Source: Phallusia mammillata
Lineage: Eukaryota > Chordata > Ascidiacea > Phlebobranchia > Ascidiidae
Length of the DNA: 64,000 nt
Assembly (NCBI GenBank): GCA_003260075.1
Contig: QLIY01000253.1
Coordinates: forward strand, 62,001-126,000
Direction of reading: 5' to 3'
The notes beneath the pieces are model-generated. The model searched no databases. It was not told the origin of the DNA and saw only the letters and a list, made by a program, of their open reading frames with translations. Made by a program: the position numbers and the translations under genes. Below, in pieces: positions 24,165-36,870 of this stretch; position 1 is the stretch's first letter, and every line of letters begins with the position of its first letter.

Positions 24165-25690
24165 ATGAATTCACTTTGTTCTTTTATGTTATGTGTCTTT
24201 TACTTTATAAACACGCTGGACATTGCCATTAGCAATTGCCAAAATCCTTGCAAAGCAGAAAACATTTCAATCTCTTGCCAACAACAGCATGTAGTGTGCG
24301 GGACTTTCCACCAAACAAAACCGGCCAACCAAACTTTTAACATTACAGCTTTGACGGCGTTAGACCAGCCTTACCACTACATTGCTGGAGGCAGAAGTAC
24401 AGGCAGAAGCATAGCCATTAACGTCACATGGTCTACGGTCAATGTAACGTTGCAATCACCTGTTGTTGGATACAAAATTACAGTCGAAGCTGTAAAACCA
24501 ATTGCACCTGCACGCAAAGTTTCTTTTTACTTTTGCATTGGTAATCACACAAAAACAAGCATATCATTGAGTCAGTGCTTTGGGGCAGCACAAGGCCTTG
24601 CTATTTATCCCAGTGATGAGTTTAAAGTTATATTGGAAGTCCTTGTGAATGTCGATCCCACGTACGGTGTTGTTCAGCGCGTTGAACGCACTGTCCGAAT
24701 ACCTGGCTGCATAAATCCAACTCCGTTTGGAGCAATTCCGCAATGCCATGTAAATGTCACCAACATTTTGTACCATTGTTGCAATCGTTCTATCAGTGTA
24801 CAATATCAGTGGCCTGTAGATTACGCCCAGAAAGGTACGATCATGGTCAGATACAGCGCAACACGACAGCCGATATCACGGCCTAAAATCTCAGGTTCAT
24901 CTGCTGAGGTAACTGTTCCTAAAGTCAATGAAAGCTATCTTTTGGAACTTAAAAACGACGCCTTTGGAACTACGACAGCGCCGATAACTGCAAATTTTCC
25001 AAGCTGCTCTGTCCACTTTTTGACCGCTGAAGTTCATACTTGCAGCAACCGAACATACGTTTTGAAGTATGGCTTTCCTTTGGCGTCCAAGTTGACGTTT
25101 GAGTTGATACCATACAGTGCATTTGCATATCACCAAACACCGGTTCAGTCTCTTGAGTGGGATGTCAACAGTTCAAATCAGACAAGGTTCGTAAAACTTT
25201 GAAAGTAGGCTTTAATTTTTAGTTTTTTTTTAACCGTTAGGTTTAGGTTTATCGATCCAGCAACGCTTTGTTTATTGGTATGATATTGCCATTTCTGGTG
25301 TTACGCAATGTAAAAATAGAGTAAAAATATCATGCAGTTTATTTTTAAAAAAAGCATGTGAAACATCATTATCATATCGAATGCTCTATCTGTATGCTCG
25401 TAACACTATTTTAGTTACAGCATGAATCCCTACAGATTTCTAATGATGTAAGGAATAAATCAATATTTGTGTACAGATACATGCAAATACCGGACGGGTA
25501 CCGCAAAAACTACGAGAAACATACCATCAATTTAAGCGGTTACGATTGCAGCTCCAACAAAACACAAAAAAGTGTGGAACTCGACTTTTCAAAGTGTTGC
25601 CAGGGTAATGTCAAATCGTCTGTACTTGTATTGGCCCTTGTCGCAATGGCCCACATTACGGGAGCGACTTTTGACTGGCCAAACCTTTAA
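24165..25690 (+). CDS. secreted/GPI-type Cys-rich glycoprotein, IL-17 receptor ectodomain-like
   Basis: Two exons, 24165-25186 and 25477-25690, joined through an AG|A arginine codon, give 411 residues. A signal peptide covers about residues 1-25. At least ten N-glycosylation sequons and many cysteines mark an extracellular protein. The N-terminal half (paired Cys, INVTWS, a CFGAAQ block, then VERTVRIPGC) recalls the first domain of IL-17 receptors; this is a weak visual match, not an alignment result. The C terminus is a short hydrophobic stretch (VLVLALVAMA) after a CC motif, which could be a GPI signal; no SEFIR domain is seen. A donor-like GTAATG after the CCQG codons leaves open splicing to further exons. 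A strong acceptor (AG at 24148-24149) lies 15 bases before the ATG. Confidence 0.72.
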
Positions 25691-28600
25691 ACTATTTTGG
25701 TTCTCCCAGTTGCATTTTGAGAAAAATCTTTTTCATTAGTGTATTTGCGTCTGTACTCTTTTGTCGTTTGTGTGTTGGTTGCCAAAATTTTGTGTTTACA
25801 TTTGTTTTTGTGTTGTCGCGCGTGTTTATTTGCGAAAACTGTTTCGTTATATTTCTTCGCAACAACAAAAAACACTGTAGCCTATAATTTTAACTGCTGC
25901 TTATTAGGGGGGGGGGATCTGGTTCTCTACGTTTTCTCAGGAATATTTTGTACAAAACATGTCAATTGGCTGGCAGTTTAGCCAATCAACAACATTAACC
26001 ATTTTAACATACACAAACAATGGTCATTGTGTGAAAAAGAAAATCAACCAGTAAACGGGGGGGGGGGTTTGTTTTTGTGTTGTCGTGCGTGTTTATTTGC
26101 GAAAACTGTTTCGTTATATTTCTTGGCAACAACAAAAAACACTGTAGCCTATAATTTTAACTGCTGCTTATTATATCCTAACTTCGGCACACCTATACTT
26201 TTTTAATACAGTTTTCACAACTGGTATGAGCGTTTTTATGTTACGGTACCTTAAATTTCTGGTTCTCTACGTTTTCTTAGGAATATTTTGTACAAAACAT
26301 GTCAATTGACTGGCAGTGTAGCCAATCAACAACATTAACCATTTTAATATACACAAACAATGGTCATTGTGTGAAAAAGAAAATCAACCAGTAAACAAAG
26401 GGCAATTTCCATACAGCAACGAGTACAGGTTGTTAACCGGCAAATATTTGCATACAAAATATTTAACGTGGAGGTAATTTAAATTAACTCCCGCTTAACT
26501 TTTACCTTAGGCGTCAATTTTAAAGTTAATGACTTCCTTGAACTAGCATTTATCTATAAAAGTGTTTGATACTTTTCTCCCCACTTAGAGACAACGCGCA
26601 TCGAATTTAATCGCATTATTCGCTATATTTAAGAAATGTAAGAACAAACTAAAATTAAAGTCAAGTAACAATTGCTCAAGCATTTTCTGGTGTTTATGGT
26701 TTTTGAATATTTTGCAAGTACTTTGTGTGGTTTTTTAAACGTGTTTTACTTTAAAATAGGTTACATGACCACAAGTTAATTATTTATTCTTTTTTCTGCA
26801 AAACTGTCAACAAACGATATCAGAGCTTGAACCGCTAAAATATGTCCCACTATTTAACAGAGTCTATAAAGGTTTTGTTATCTTTGCAAATCGTCAACAT
26901 TATTGACAATCATCGGTACAAACAAAAAGGGGAATGTTTTTGTTAACTATGAAAAGCATTTGCTATTTTTTTGTGCATTCGAAACCAATAGAAAATCACC
27001 TTTTCTATGTGCAGTCTAAACTTTCCCAACTAACAATTACCCAAGTCAAGCCTTTCCTAATCGAAAAGGGGGGGGGGAAATCCGGTTTCTATTTAATCGG
27101 GCCTTTTTTAATTACCATTTACCAAAGTCCGGTCTTTCTTTATCGAAAATCCCAAGTCAGTCAATTTCTATTCAGTCGCGCCTTTCACAATCAACAATCA
27201 CCTAAGTCAGGCCTTCTGTAATCGGCAGGGGCACAAATCCATTGCAAATGATGATGGTGGACTTTTTTTAACTTGTAGAATTGGATGACGCCATAACAAT
27301 TGTTAAAAACGTAATGACGTCACAATACGTAAATACAAGTTAAAAATGGGTGGCTTACTAAATAACAAGGTCATTAAAAGTGTTTTCAGTCGGTTATTTT
27401 GAACTTTTATGTGTAATTTCCCAAACTTTCGAGAACATGTTTGAATTTGTACTTCTTTGAAAACGAAACTTCAGGGCACCAAATCAATTTGCTTCTTTTA
27501 AAAGTATTCCCACAACGAGTTATATCACAGACACGACTGAACATGGATTCAAGGTTGTGCGCAAACATTCGCCTCTGCAGAGCTTTGTTCAGCATGGCAA
27601 CTGGTACACCCAACATAAAAAGGGAGATAACTTTGCTGGTAAACCGACGATGAACAAGAAATGTAGCTATACGTTTCGTCTGTAGACAATCCTTAAAGTC
27701 GGACCTTCTCTAATGCTCTCAGACCTTTCCCTATCGACAATCACGAAAGTCAGGCCTTTCCCAACCTACAACCTCCTAAGGCTGTTTACGGTTTACTAGG
27801 CCAGGCCTTATGTAATTGGCAACCCTTAAAATCAGGCCTTTTCCTAGTTAGACATTCTTTTCCTTATTGTAGACTCTGAACGGCCGACCTGCAAGGCTGA
27901 GCCTCACAAAGGGGTTTGTCACGTTGAAACACGCCCCGCCCTTTCCCACACAAATCACACTTCCCGAATCACGTGTAATAATCCACAGCGACAACAGCGG
28001 CAACAACCACAACGTCGTACACAATCAGGAACGGACAGAAACAGGGTTGAGAACGAAACGGGAACGGAGACGGGAACGGTTTTCTAAACAAGAAAACGAA
28101 ACACATTGACATATGTCAACGCACAAAAATGCCAATGACTAACTTACCAACTATTTTGCGACACAGGTCAACAGGTACAGTACACGTATCAACAGTTGCA
28201 AGACGATGAAACAATCGCTGCAATCACTATAGGAAAATACAGCATGCCATAAGTCACACATAAAGCCATGAATTAATTTAGGTCACAAATCGAATTAAAC
28301 ACTCACCGACAATCACGGTAAACAGCCTTCACTTGAAGATTAATTAGTCAGTCGTCACAATATTTAATTTAGCCTTATTCGTCTCTAAAAATGCAACACA
28401 AACGAATTTACTTAATGCAGTAATAAATCACCTTACTCGACCACGTTGTACAGTAAAATGAACTAATCATTGCAACATACAGACAAAGGCCTTCTAATTT
28501 TACTGTTACGCACATGGCGATTGTAACGTCATAGCAGGGGAATAATGAGACAAGTTAATCATGCGTAACTGAACGTGGAGATGTAACACTTATGTAATTG

Positions 28601-28982
28601 GCAACCCTTAAAGTCAGGCAATTAACCTAGTTAGACATTCTGCAATCAACCATAGTTAAGCCTCATTGGAACCATAGTCTTGAAAATCATGTCAATTAAA
28701 AAACTCTTAAGAGAAGTTTGCCAAATTAGCCCGAAAAATGTTTTGTGAAACACTGCCGCAGTTCAGTCAGGCTTTTAGTCGACCCCCGATGGCACACTTT
28801 ATATGGAGCTGCGTTACTAATAATGATTACCGACTTAATTGGTTTATTGTATCAAGGCATTATCAGTCGACTGGTTAACAGATTTGTTCATACGACAAGA
28901 CAAAGGAGGCAGCTTCCGTTCTTTATTGCAATGAATCGGTTGCCAGCGTTTTAGTGCAGTTGCAAAACAACAGCTCTCCGTA
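25691..28982. other. intergenic region with a degenerate 'aagtcaggcctttc' repeat
   Basis: Between about 27020 and 27870, and again near 28590, a loose repeat of roughly 25-35 bp (a/gagtcaggcctttcc/taatcgacaatcac) recurs in diverged copies, interrupted by ordinary sequence and by a G10 run at 27068-27077. A reverse-complement relative of the 14.1-kb hAT element lies at about 28430-28590. A 69-codon minus-strand frame at 27407-27616 has no recognisable similarity. Confidence 0.55.
25804..26396. repeat. segment pair A/B present twice, once with G10 in place of its middle
   Basis: Segment A (25804-25906) recurs at about 26069-26172; segment B (25918-26056) recurs at 26258-26396, each with a few substitutions. 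In the second set A and B are joined by 85 bp of ordinary sequence. In the first set that sequence is replaced by ten G (25907-25916). A second G run (26057-26067) separates the two sets. This is the clearest evidence that the G runs are fillers. Confidence 0.92.
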
Positions 28983-31540
28983 ATGCATCGACAGTGTTGG
29001 CGTATGATTAAGCTTTTAGTAGTTGGCATGACAGTGATCACGTTGGTAAATACGTATTTACACTTGAGGTCAGTTGGAGCAAATCAAAACAGTGCAGCAC
29101 TCAAACCGGTCAGCAAACAGAAAAAAATCGAAATTCAAGAACACGTGAATGTTTGCAGTTCTTGGAGTGAGAATCACGTGATTCCTATATGGAAACTTGA
29201 CCCAACGCGATTTCTTTACCCTGGTGTGTATTGGGGACCGAATAACCAAGTGCGGCAGCTTATTACATCGACGTACCTCGCTATCAAACTTAACAGGTAA
29301 CGCTGGTAACCAAGAGCAATCGTGACGTCGTCAGATTATATCTGTGACGTTCTTGCGAATACGTTAGTTTATGACGTCACTTTTAGTGCTGACTTGCCAA
29401 GTGCCAATATGACCCTACTGCGAAGACTCACTATAAAGAGTTTAACAACAGATAACTCTTGGCAAGAAAATATTCTACACTTGAAATTTTCGTCACAAAC
29501 AAACGGAGTATTGTGACGTCATATGCCTTTGTGCGATGCCCACTTAGACTTGTATGTGACGATTGATTATTATTATTTTTGCAATATTAGTGGTACCTTT
29601 TGCAAAGACGGTATTCACAAACCAATTTTGTATAACTATAAAAATTCGCTTTCTTAATGAATAACATCGATACGGTTGAAGAATGTTGGTGAGATTGTTT
29701 GGTTCAATACATTTTCAAACAATTGTTTTGCTTGATTACACTTCATATTAATATTTGCTGTTAGCAAGTTAGTTTCCTCGTAGAATACATGCACTAGTTT
29801 TCTTTTTGCATGACGTCATTCGAAGCCTGGATGGCGTAACAATTGTTAGCCTTCCGCGATGGTTATTTTGTTAACTGGTAAATTTTCGTTTGGCGATAAA
29901 AAATGTGTGACGTCACTATGTGCGTGACGTATCCGCGCGTTGACTTAGCTAATTATACGCAAAAGTCATTGACGTACGTGCTGGTAAGACGTGACATGTA
30001 GTCATTAAGTTTACTAGACCCAAATACTATGCAATAAAAATATACTGTGACGAATTTAAAACTAAAGTTCAAGTTCACCACATTACAGAACTTTGGTAAT
30101 ACCCAATTTCCACACCCACTTTAGTACTGGAGAAAAAACGGTTAAACCACATCACAGAATAGACGTGGATCACTTGTGTCGATTCGTGTCTTGTATTTCC
30201 TTGAAACAATTCCAGACCGTCTGCAATGGGGCTTTCGGCGTTCTTTTTCTGGTAATATTATTTGTTGTATGAGGTACTTGAAAACTAAATATCACTGTAA
30301 TATTTTATTATAGATTAATTTATTTTACTTTAGTAAACAAATCTAATGTTTTACCTGCTGGTAACAATGTTCAGGGTTGAACTTAGTGTTGGTTTTATAA
30401 GCTATTTTAACATATTTAAAAATATTCCGCTGTGTCATTTTTCCATTGCAATTTTTTCCTGTGGCATTTCTCCTAATTGTTGGAGTCTTAAAAACTGAGG
30501 CTTCCGCTAAACATGATTTTTAAGATGTATAAAAGGACGTTTCGTTCTTTACCATCACCACTCGGTTGCAATTACCACTTGACGATTTCGATATATATTT
30601 GAATATTTAACAAATATTGGATTGAAAAATAACATGTTTATTTCTTAAAAAACAGAGCTTTAAGCTTCAAGGAGAGTTTCTGCGAAATATTCTAACTGAC
30701 AGTGGAATGAAAATTCCCCGTGATGCACAGAAACAGTTCACCGTACCTACTTTCTACACAAGCAAGGACACTTCAGCTGAAGAAACCTTCAACTCCATCC
30801 AGGCATGTGCTTTGTTATTTGGTGCGGACGAAACTGAAAACGTTAGACCTACATTTGCACCGGAACCAAGCACTATCTGGCAGAGTAAGATGCAAGGTTT
30901 CGGTTGGGAAGTCGTTCATGCAGTCAACCGCTTACCTAGGCCTATCGTAGAAGCAGCAGAAGAATTTGTGAAGGAAGTTTTCGCCGGAGAAGCTTACGTA
31001 GGTGTGCATTGGAGATACGGAAGTAACGAATGGAAGAAATATTGCAATATGAAGATCAAATCAAAAACTAAAATAAACGAGTGTTTAAACTTTGGAATGA
31101 TATCGGCAGCACACGTCGCTACAGCGATTTACAATGACTTAAAGAATTTTTTTCCACGATTTCAGCAACGAATAAACGTTTATATCGCCACTCCGCCTTC
31201 ACAAAAGTATTTTGCAAGTGACATATATTCAAAATTAAAAAGTCTGGATTCAAATTTTTACTCGTCGCCAATTCCACTTAACGAGTTCGTCTTAAATCGG
31301 TGGAAAACCTGCTTAAAGGACAATAATTGGGATATTGATGAAGCAATTTCAATGATCGAAATGGCCGTTATGATCCGTAGCAAATACTTTTACTATTCAA
31401 CTTGGTCGTCTTGGTCGAATAACTGTCGCTACGCCAGAAGCAACGGTTGGAATGAAAGTAAACCACTAGAGGTCCAGTACGACGCTAGAATTTACGATTT
31501 GAGCGAGACAGTGATGAAAAATCAATACCAAAAAATGTGA
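28983..31540 (+). CDS. type II membrane O-fucosyltransferase-like (GDP-fucose, PF10250-type) enzyme
   Basis: Three exons: 28983-29296, 30089-30251 and 30656-31540; phases agree and give 453 residues. The N terminus is a short cytoplasmic stretch, then a membrane anchor (about residues 9-26, KLLVVGMTVITLVNTYL), then a lumenal domain as in Golgi/ER glycosyltransferases. Across the first junction the reading YWGPNNQVRQ...LAIKLNR-TLVIPNFHTH matches the N-terminal nucleotide-sugar fold of protein O-fucosyltransferases. Exon 2 continues RIDVDHLCRFVSCISLKQF, and exon 3 carries YVGVHWRYGSNEW, whose Arg corresponds to the GDP-fucose-binding arginine. The acceptor substrate cannot be told. Intron 1 contains the 109-bp segment shared with the MITE at 23659-23980. 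Confidence 0.88.
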
Positions 31541-33975
31541 CAAAAATTGTGTGTATTTTTTCCATTCTTGTTCTTTTGTGTTTTTAATCGTACCTTATAT
31601 GGTAACAGCTGTTTTTCCTACGTCGAGTTTATTGTTCTGTGTTGTTAGTTTGTTGTCACAAAACAAAACAATTTTTAAAAACAAAGTTTCGTGCTGGGTA
31701 ATTTCGTTCGTGCGTCTAGGGACCTAAAGGCCACACGCGGTCCTTTGGGGCAATAAGTGCGGCCTTCGATGCCAAAATCTTTTTTAACCTTGATTTTGCA
31801 CACTGCACCAGACGAAGAAAAATATGTAGAAATGTTTATTTGTTCGATTTTTTTACCTTTTACGCTTTAAGCCGGCGGTTTCAAAACAAGTCCACTCGTG
31901 AAATGTACAACGGCCGTTATGTTTATAATCAAAAGGTTTGGGAACCATTGTCATATGCCTGGGAAATAGTCTATGTGGCCTAGAACATTAGTGCCAATGA
32001 AATGTTAGGCGGCCTTTGTGAACAAAAAGGTTCGCCACTCCTGGTCTAGCGGCCTAATTAACTTTAGTCTAAATAGGTTCAGAAGAATGGTTTATATGTT
32101 TCACCTACATAAAACAGCTTGATTACAAACAAATTAAAACCACTTAATCCGACAAACATATAGAACGTATTAACTTCATTGGACGTTAGTCGTGGGAATG
32201 CAATTGTTACACAATTAAGTATTTGACCAAAAGTTAAATAGATAACTAACTTAACCTGGAATGCTGCCTAGGTAAAGATCCACAAAACGTTTACTTGAAC
32301 TAGCCAAGAAGTTGGTTAAGTTTATTGCCCGTCCGCGCTATTGTATTATGTCATCATAATCACTATGTTATGTGGAGATATCATAATTAGATTTTTGTAG
32401 CGTCACCATAACATTTAGATTTGTGTGAATATGGCACGGTTTTAACACGCAAGGAAAAAACTGGAAATAGGAACAATACGCGTTAGCCGAGAGTGTATGT
32501 GTTTTTACATGTAATAGTCGTTTGTTCGTAACAGGGCAACGTATAACAAAATACAGCCATAGAAAAACAAACCAAAACCTGTGCACAAAAAATTGGAAAC
32601 AATGAACTGTGAAAATCCCAGTGGCGCCGAAAACGAAGATGTGAAGATGTCAAATTTGTATGTGAGCCCAGTTTTGCTGAATCAGCACGAGGTTAAGACT
32701 TGAGTAACTTTGTCACTTCTGTCTTTGCAGAATCATCATTAATTTTAACGACTTTACAAATATTTGTCAGATAAAAATTCTTGAACCAAAAATTTTGATA
32801 AGATCATCAGTTTCCCTTTTCAGCATTCCGATTACGTTTCGGCACACAGCAGCAATTAACTCAAATACAAACATCAAGCACATTTTTTGCTAATAAGTCA
32901 TAGATAACTGCAAGTATTTAAAAACATACCTGAAAGTAGTACTTGGTCGGCAACCTTACGCTTTAAACATTTTGCCCATGCATGATAAACTAATTTAGGC
33001 GTTTTCATTGCTAAATATTGGTAGTTTTTTGAAGGCCGGTCGGCGATAAAATTACAGGTTAAAAACGGTCCGCAGTACAAAAAAGGTTGGCGACCCCTGC
33101 TTTAGACATTGATTTTACTGTCTTTACCATGTTTACCGACAGCCTCAAGTAAATATTTACAACTTACCACTGTTTTGATGCGAGGTACTGCTTCTAAACA
33201 ATCTTTCTAATTTGTTTAAGATTTTTTTAAACTATATTTAAAAACAGCTAGGCTATGGGCAAGCGTGCAAAACTGCTTGTTTAATATAGGGGGGGGGGGA
33301 ATATTGGTAGTTTTTGAAGGCCGGTCGGCGATAAAATTACAGTTTAAAAACGGTCCGCAGTACAAAAAAGGTTGCCTTCCCCTGCTTTAGACATTGATTT
33401 TACTGTCTTTACCATGTTTACCGACAGCCTCAAGTAAATATTTACAACTTACCACTGTTTTGATGCGAGGTACTGCTTCTAAACAATCTTTCTAATTTGT
33501 TTAAGATTTTTTTAAACTATATTTAAAAACAGCTAGGCTATGGGCAAGCGTGCAAAACTGCTTGTTTAATATACTATGGCATTCAGACAAATTCCCCGAA
33601 ACTTCGCCATAGTCGGTTGCTTAGCGATAAAATCAATCTTCAAAACGTTAGTTTGTAAAAAGATGGCGCACCTACCTAAAAATAGTAATACACATGAAAC
33701 TGTTTAGCACTTGTCTACGTTTTCGTGACAAGTCTTATGCCGCACAGATTCCGTGATCGACCAAAATTAGAGAATTCACGTGACTAATTGTTATTCATAC
33801 TGAATACACGTCTGCAATTACCACGCGATTGTAACGTTATAAAAACCTTTAACGCATTGGTTGTTATCAACCTGCGTTAAATTTGTTTACAATGAGAAAT
33901 TTAAAAACTTTTGGATAGAAACTTGACTTTTATTTTTGCATTTACCTTATTTACTCGACTGTGAATTACCCCCGC
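31541..33975. other. gene-free stretch with hAT-type remnants and a 270-bp repeated segment
   Basis: hAT-like right ends are recognisable near 32043 (ggttcgccactcctg) and near 33100 (ggttggcgacccctg), without matching left ends. About 270 bp at 33015-33288 recurs at 33300-33573, joined by the G run at 33289-33299. No convincing exon. Confidence 0.55.
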
Positions 33976-36870
33976 CGCGCGACTTACAATCGAATAAATG
34001 TGGTAGTTACAGTAAAAAGTTGTCAGTTTTATAAACAAATTTCTTTGAAGTAAATGTGCAGTTCATTTTTGAACGGTGTTTGTTTAATTATTAAGCTAAT
34101 AATGATATTTGGTTATTATTACGATTGATATTTTTACATATATATATGTGAAAATTAAAGTTTTTCAATCAGTGGTTCAGAAACTATTTTCTGTATAAAA
34201 ACTGGCCCTAAATAGGTGGTAGAATTAAAAATGTCCCTACTTATACAAAAATCACTACGAACATATTTACGAACAGAGGGCCTATTTTATCAACTTATGG
34301 CCACAATGCTGAGAAGCCACCGGTCATCACGTTTAAAACGATTTATGGTGTTATTGGGGCTAATAAAAACTAACTACACGAAGCTGAAGTATTGCTTTTA
34401 GTTGTGTATGTGTTTTCGTGCTTGCGCAAAAATACTGCAACTCGAAATTCACAGAGACACCAAAACGTATGGCGATAAAGAGCAATACTTACCAGCTATT
34501 TCGTGAACTTCAACGGCTTTCCGAGGTTGTTATAACAATGTAAATAGCAGTGTTTCGTGTCGGAAAAGATTATACCGGAACAAAATCAATTGTTTTGGCT
34601 CAAATACCGAAACGGAATACCGAAATAAAAAAGATTAAAAATATCGGAACAGAACGAAATACCGTTGTTATTTATTCCGGTATTACGTTTCAGTCATTGA
34701 CATGCTGAAAACATCGGTGAAAATTTGCGCAGTTGCCCCATCATACCCAAGTTGACTTATCTTCAATTGACAAATGTTATGTGACGTAATACCTACCCGA
34801 CAATATAAGCGTTGTGTGTGGTAACTTTCTTACTCTGTTTGCTTAAAAGTTTCAAAGACCACAATAAGGTGTTCTCTTTTGTTAAAATCGAAATGCCCCA
34901 AAATACAAATTTCTTTCGGTCAGAGCGAAACGAATAAACATATCAGTACCGGAACGAAATGACGAAACAAAAAAATTTCACAGAACGAATAACGTTATTT
35001 TGTTCCGTTCTGTTTCGTTATGAAACATTGGTTCCCAGTACAGCCTATTCTTTAACACTATAGTATATGAGGGTCATGATTACAACTTTGATCAATCGTG
35101 TCGCAATCAGACATGGGGCCATTCGTATTCGTCATTCGTATTCGAATGCATTCGAATACCGGTTTTGCCACCTTTGTGGGGCTGTCTCCTCCGCGGTATC
35201 GGGAATAGTCCTTCGAACGATCGGGGGGGGGGTTGTAAACCGCATGTATAGGTTGTAGTTTACTGTTGTTTTAAAATGCATCTTATTGTTGTTACACAGT
35301 AGAACTTTTTGTTGACAACAAGTCAAAACAATTTTCACCAACGAAACATGTGCTGATTTATATTGTCAACTTGCAAAGAAATTTGAATCCAATTAAATGA
35401 AAGCACATACACAAGGGGTGGAAATAATATCGGATAAAACACTTTACAAGCCGCGCGACTTACAATCGAATAAATGTGGTAGTTACAGTAAAAAGTTGTC
35501 AGTTTTATAAACAAATTTCTTTGAAGTAAATGTGCAGTTCATTTTTGAACGGTGTTTGTTTAATTATTAAGCTAATAATGATATTTGGTTATTATTACGA
35601 TTGATATTTTTACATATGTATATGAAAATTAAAGTTTTTCAATCAGTGGTTCAGAAACTATTTTCTGTATAAAAACTGGCCCTAAATAGGTGGTAGAATT
35701 AAAAATGTCCCTACTTATACAAAAATCACTACGAACATATTTACGAACAGAGGGCCTATTTTATCAACTTATGGCCACAATGCTGAGAAGCCACCGGTCA
35801 TCACGTTTAAAACGATTTATGGTGTTATTGGGGCTAATAAAAACTAACTACACGAAGCTCAAGTATTGCTTTTAGTTGTGTATGTGTTTTCGTGCTTGCG
35901 CAAAAATACTGCAACTCGAAATTCACAGAGACACCAAAACGTATGGCGATAAAGAGCAATACTTACCAGCTATTTCGTGAACTTCAACGGGTTTCCGAGG
36001 TTGTTATAACAATTTAAATAGCAGTGTTTCGTGTCGGAAAAGATTATACCGGAACAAAATCAATTGTTTTGGCTCAAATACCGAAACGGAATACCGAAAT
36101 AAAAAAGATTAAAAATATCGGAACAGAACGAAATACCGTTGTTATTTATTCCGGTATTACGTTTCAGTCATTGACATGCTGAAAACATCGGTGAAAATTT
36201 GCGCAGTTGCCCCATCATACCCAAGTTGACTTATCTTCAATTGACAAATGTTATGTGACGTAATACCTACCCGACAATATAAGCGTTGTGTGTGGTAACT
36301 TTCTTACTCTGTTTGCTTAAAAGTTTCAAAGACCACAATAAGGTGTTCTCTTTTGTTAAAATCGAAATGCCCCAAAATACAAATTTCTTTCGGTCAGAGC
36401 GAAACGAAATAAACATATCAGTACCGGAACGAAATGACGAAACAAAAAAAATTCACAGAACGAATAACGTTATTTTGTTCCGTTCTGTTTCGTTATGAAA
36501 CATTGGTTACCAGTACAGCCTATTCTTTAACACTATAGTACAGTGGTTCTCAAACTCGGTTTTCGGGGCCGCATGCGGCTCCCAACTACTTATTTTGCGG
36601 CTCGCACCAGACCTCAGAAAACCACCAAACATTGCTATTTTAGCTTTCAAAGTCATCTTCTTTAGTGATTTTATCAAGGTTTCGTTTTTTGCGGCTCCCT
36701 GCACACTTAAAAAATACCATTTGGCTCCGACAATAAAAAAGTTTGAGAACCACTGCTATAGTATATGAGGGTCATGATTACAACTTTGATCAATCGTGTC
36801 GCAATCAGACATGGGGCCATTCGTATTCGTCATTCGTATTCGAATGCATTCGAATACCGGTTTTGCCACC
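33976..36870. repeat. 1.2-kb block present twice (33976-35190 and 35451-36870)
   Basis: The two copies are nearly identical (gcgcgacttacaatcgaata ... ccggttttgccacctt), separated by a G10 run at 35223-35232 and about 220 bp of unrelated sequence. The second copy carries a 215-bp hAT MITE that the first lacks. Both contain a stretch of ggaacgaaata/ggtattccg-type inverted repeats, itself MITE-like. Each includes the same 61-codon open frame (34216-34401 and 35690-35875), with no protein resemblance. Confidence 0.92.
36541..36755. mobile_element. 215-bp hAT MITE, 8-bp target duplication, empty site also present
   Basis: Left end CAGTGGTTCTCAAACT, right end AGTTTGAGAACCACTG: inverted repeats. 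CTATAGTA is duplicated at 36533-36540 and 36756-36763. The homologous position in the other copy of this block, about 35058-35065, has a single CTATAGTA with continuous flanks, i.e. the pre-insertion state. Interior GCGGCTC motifs are typical of the family. Confidence 0.97.

Noticed and set aside
34216..35875. identical 61-codon frames at 34216-34401 and 35690-35875 as a duplicated gene
   Set aside because: Identity follows from the duplicated block; composition, lack of splice support and MITE-rich context argue against coding.
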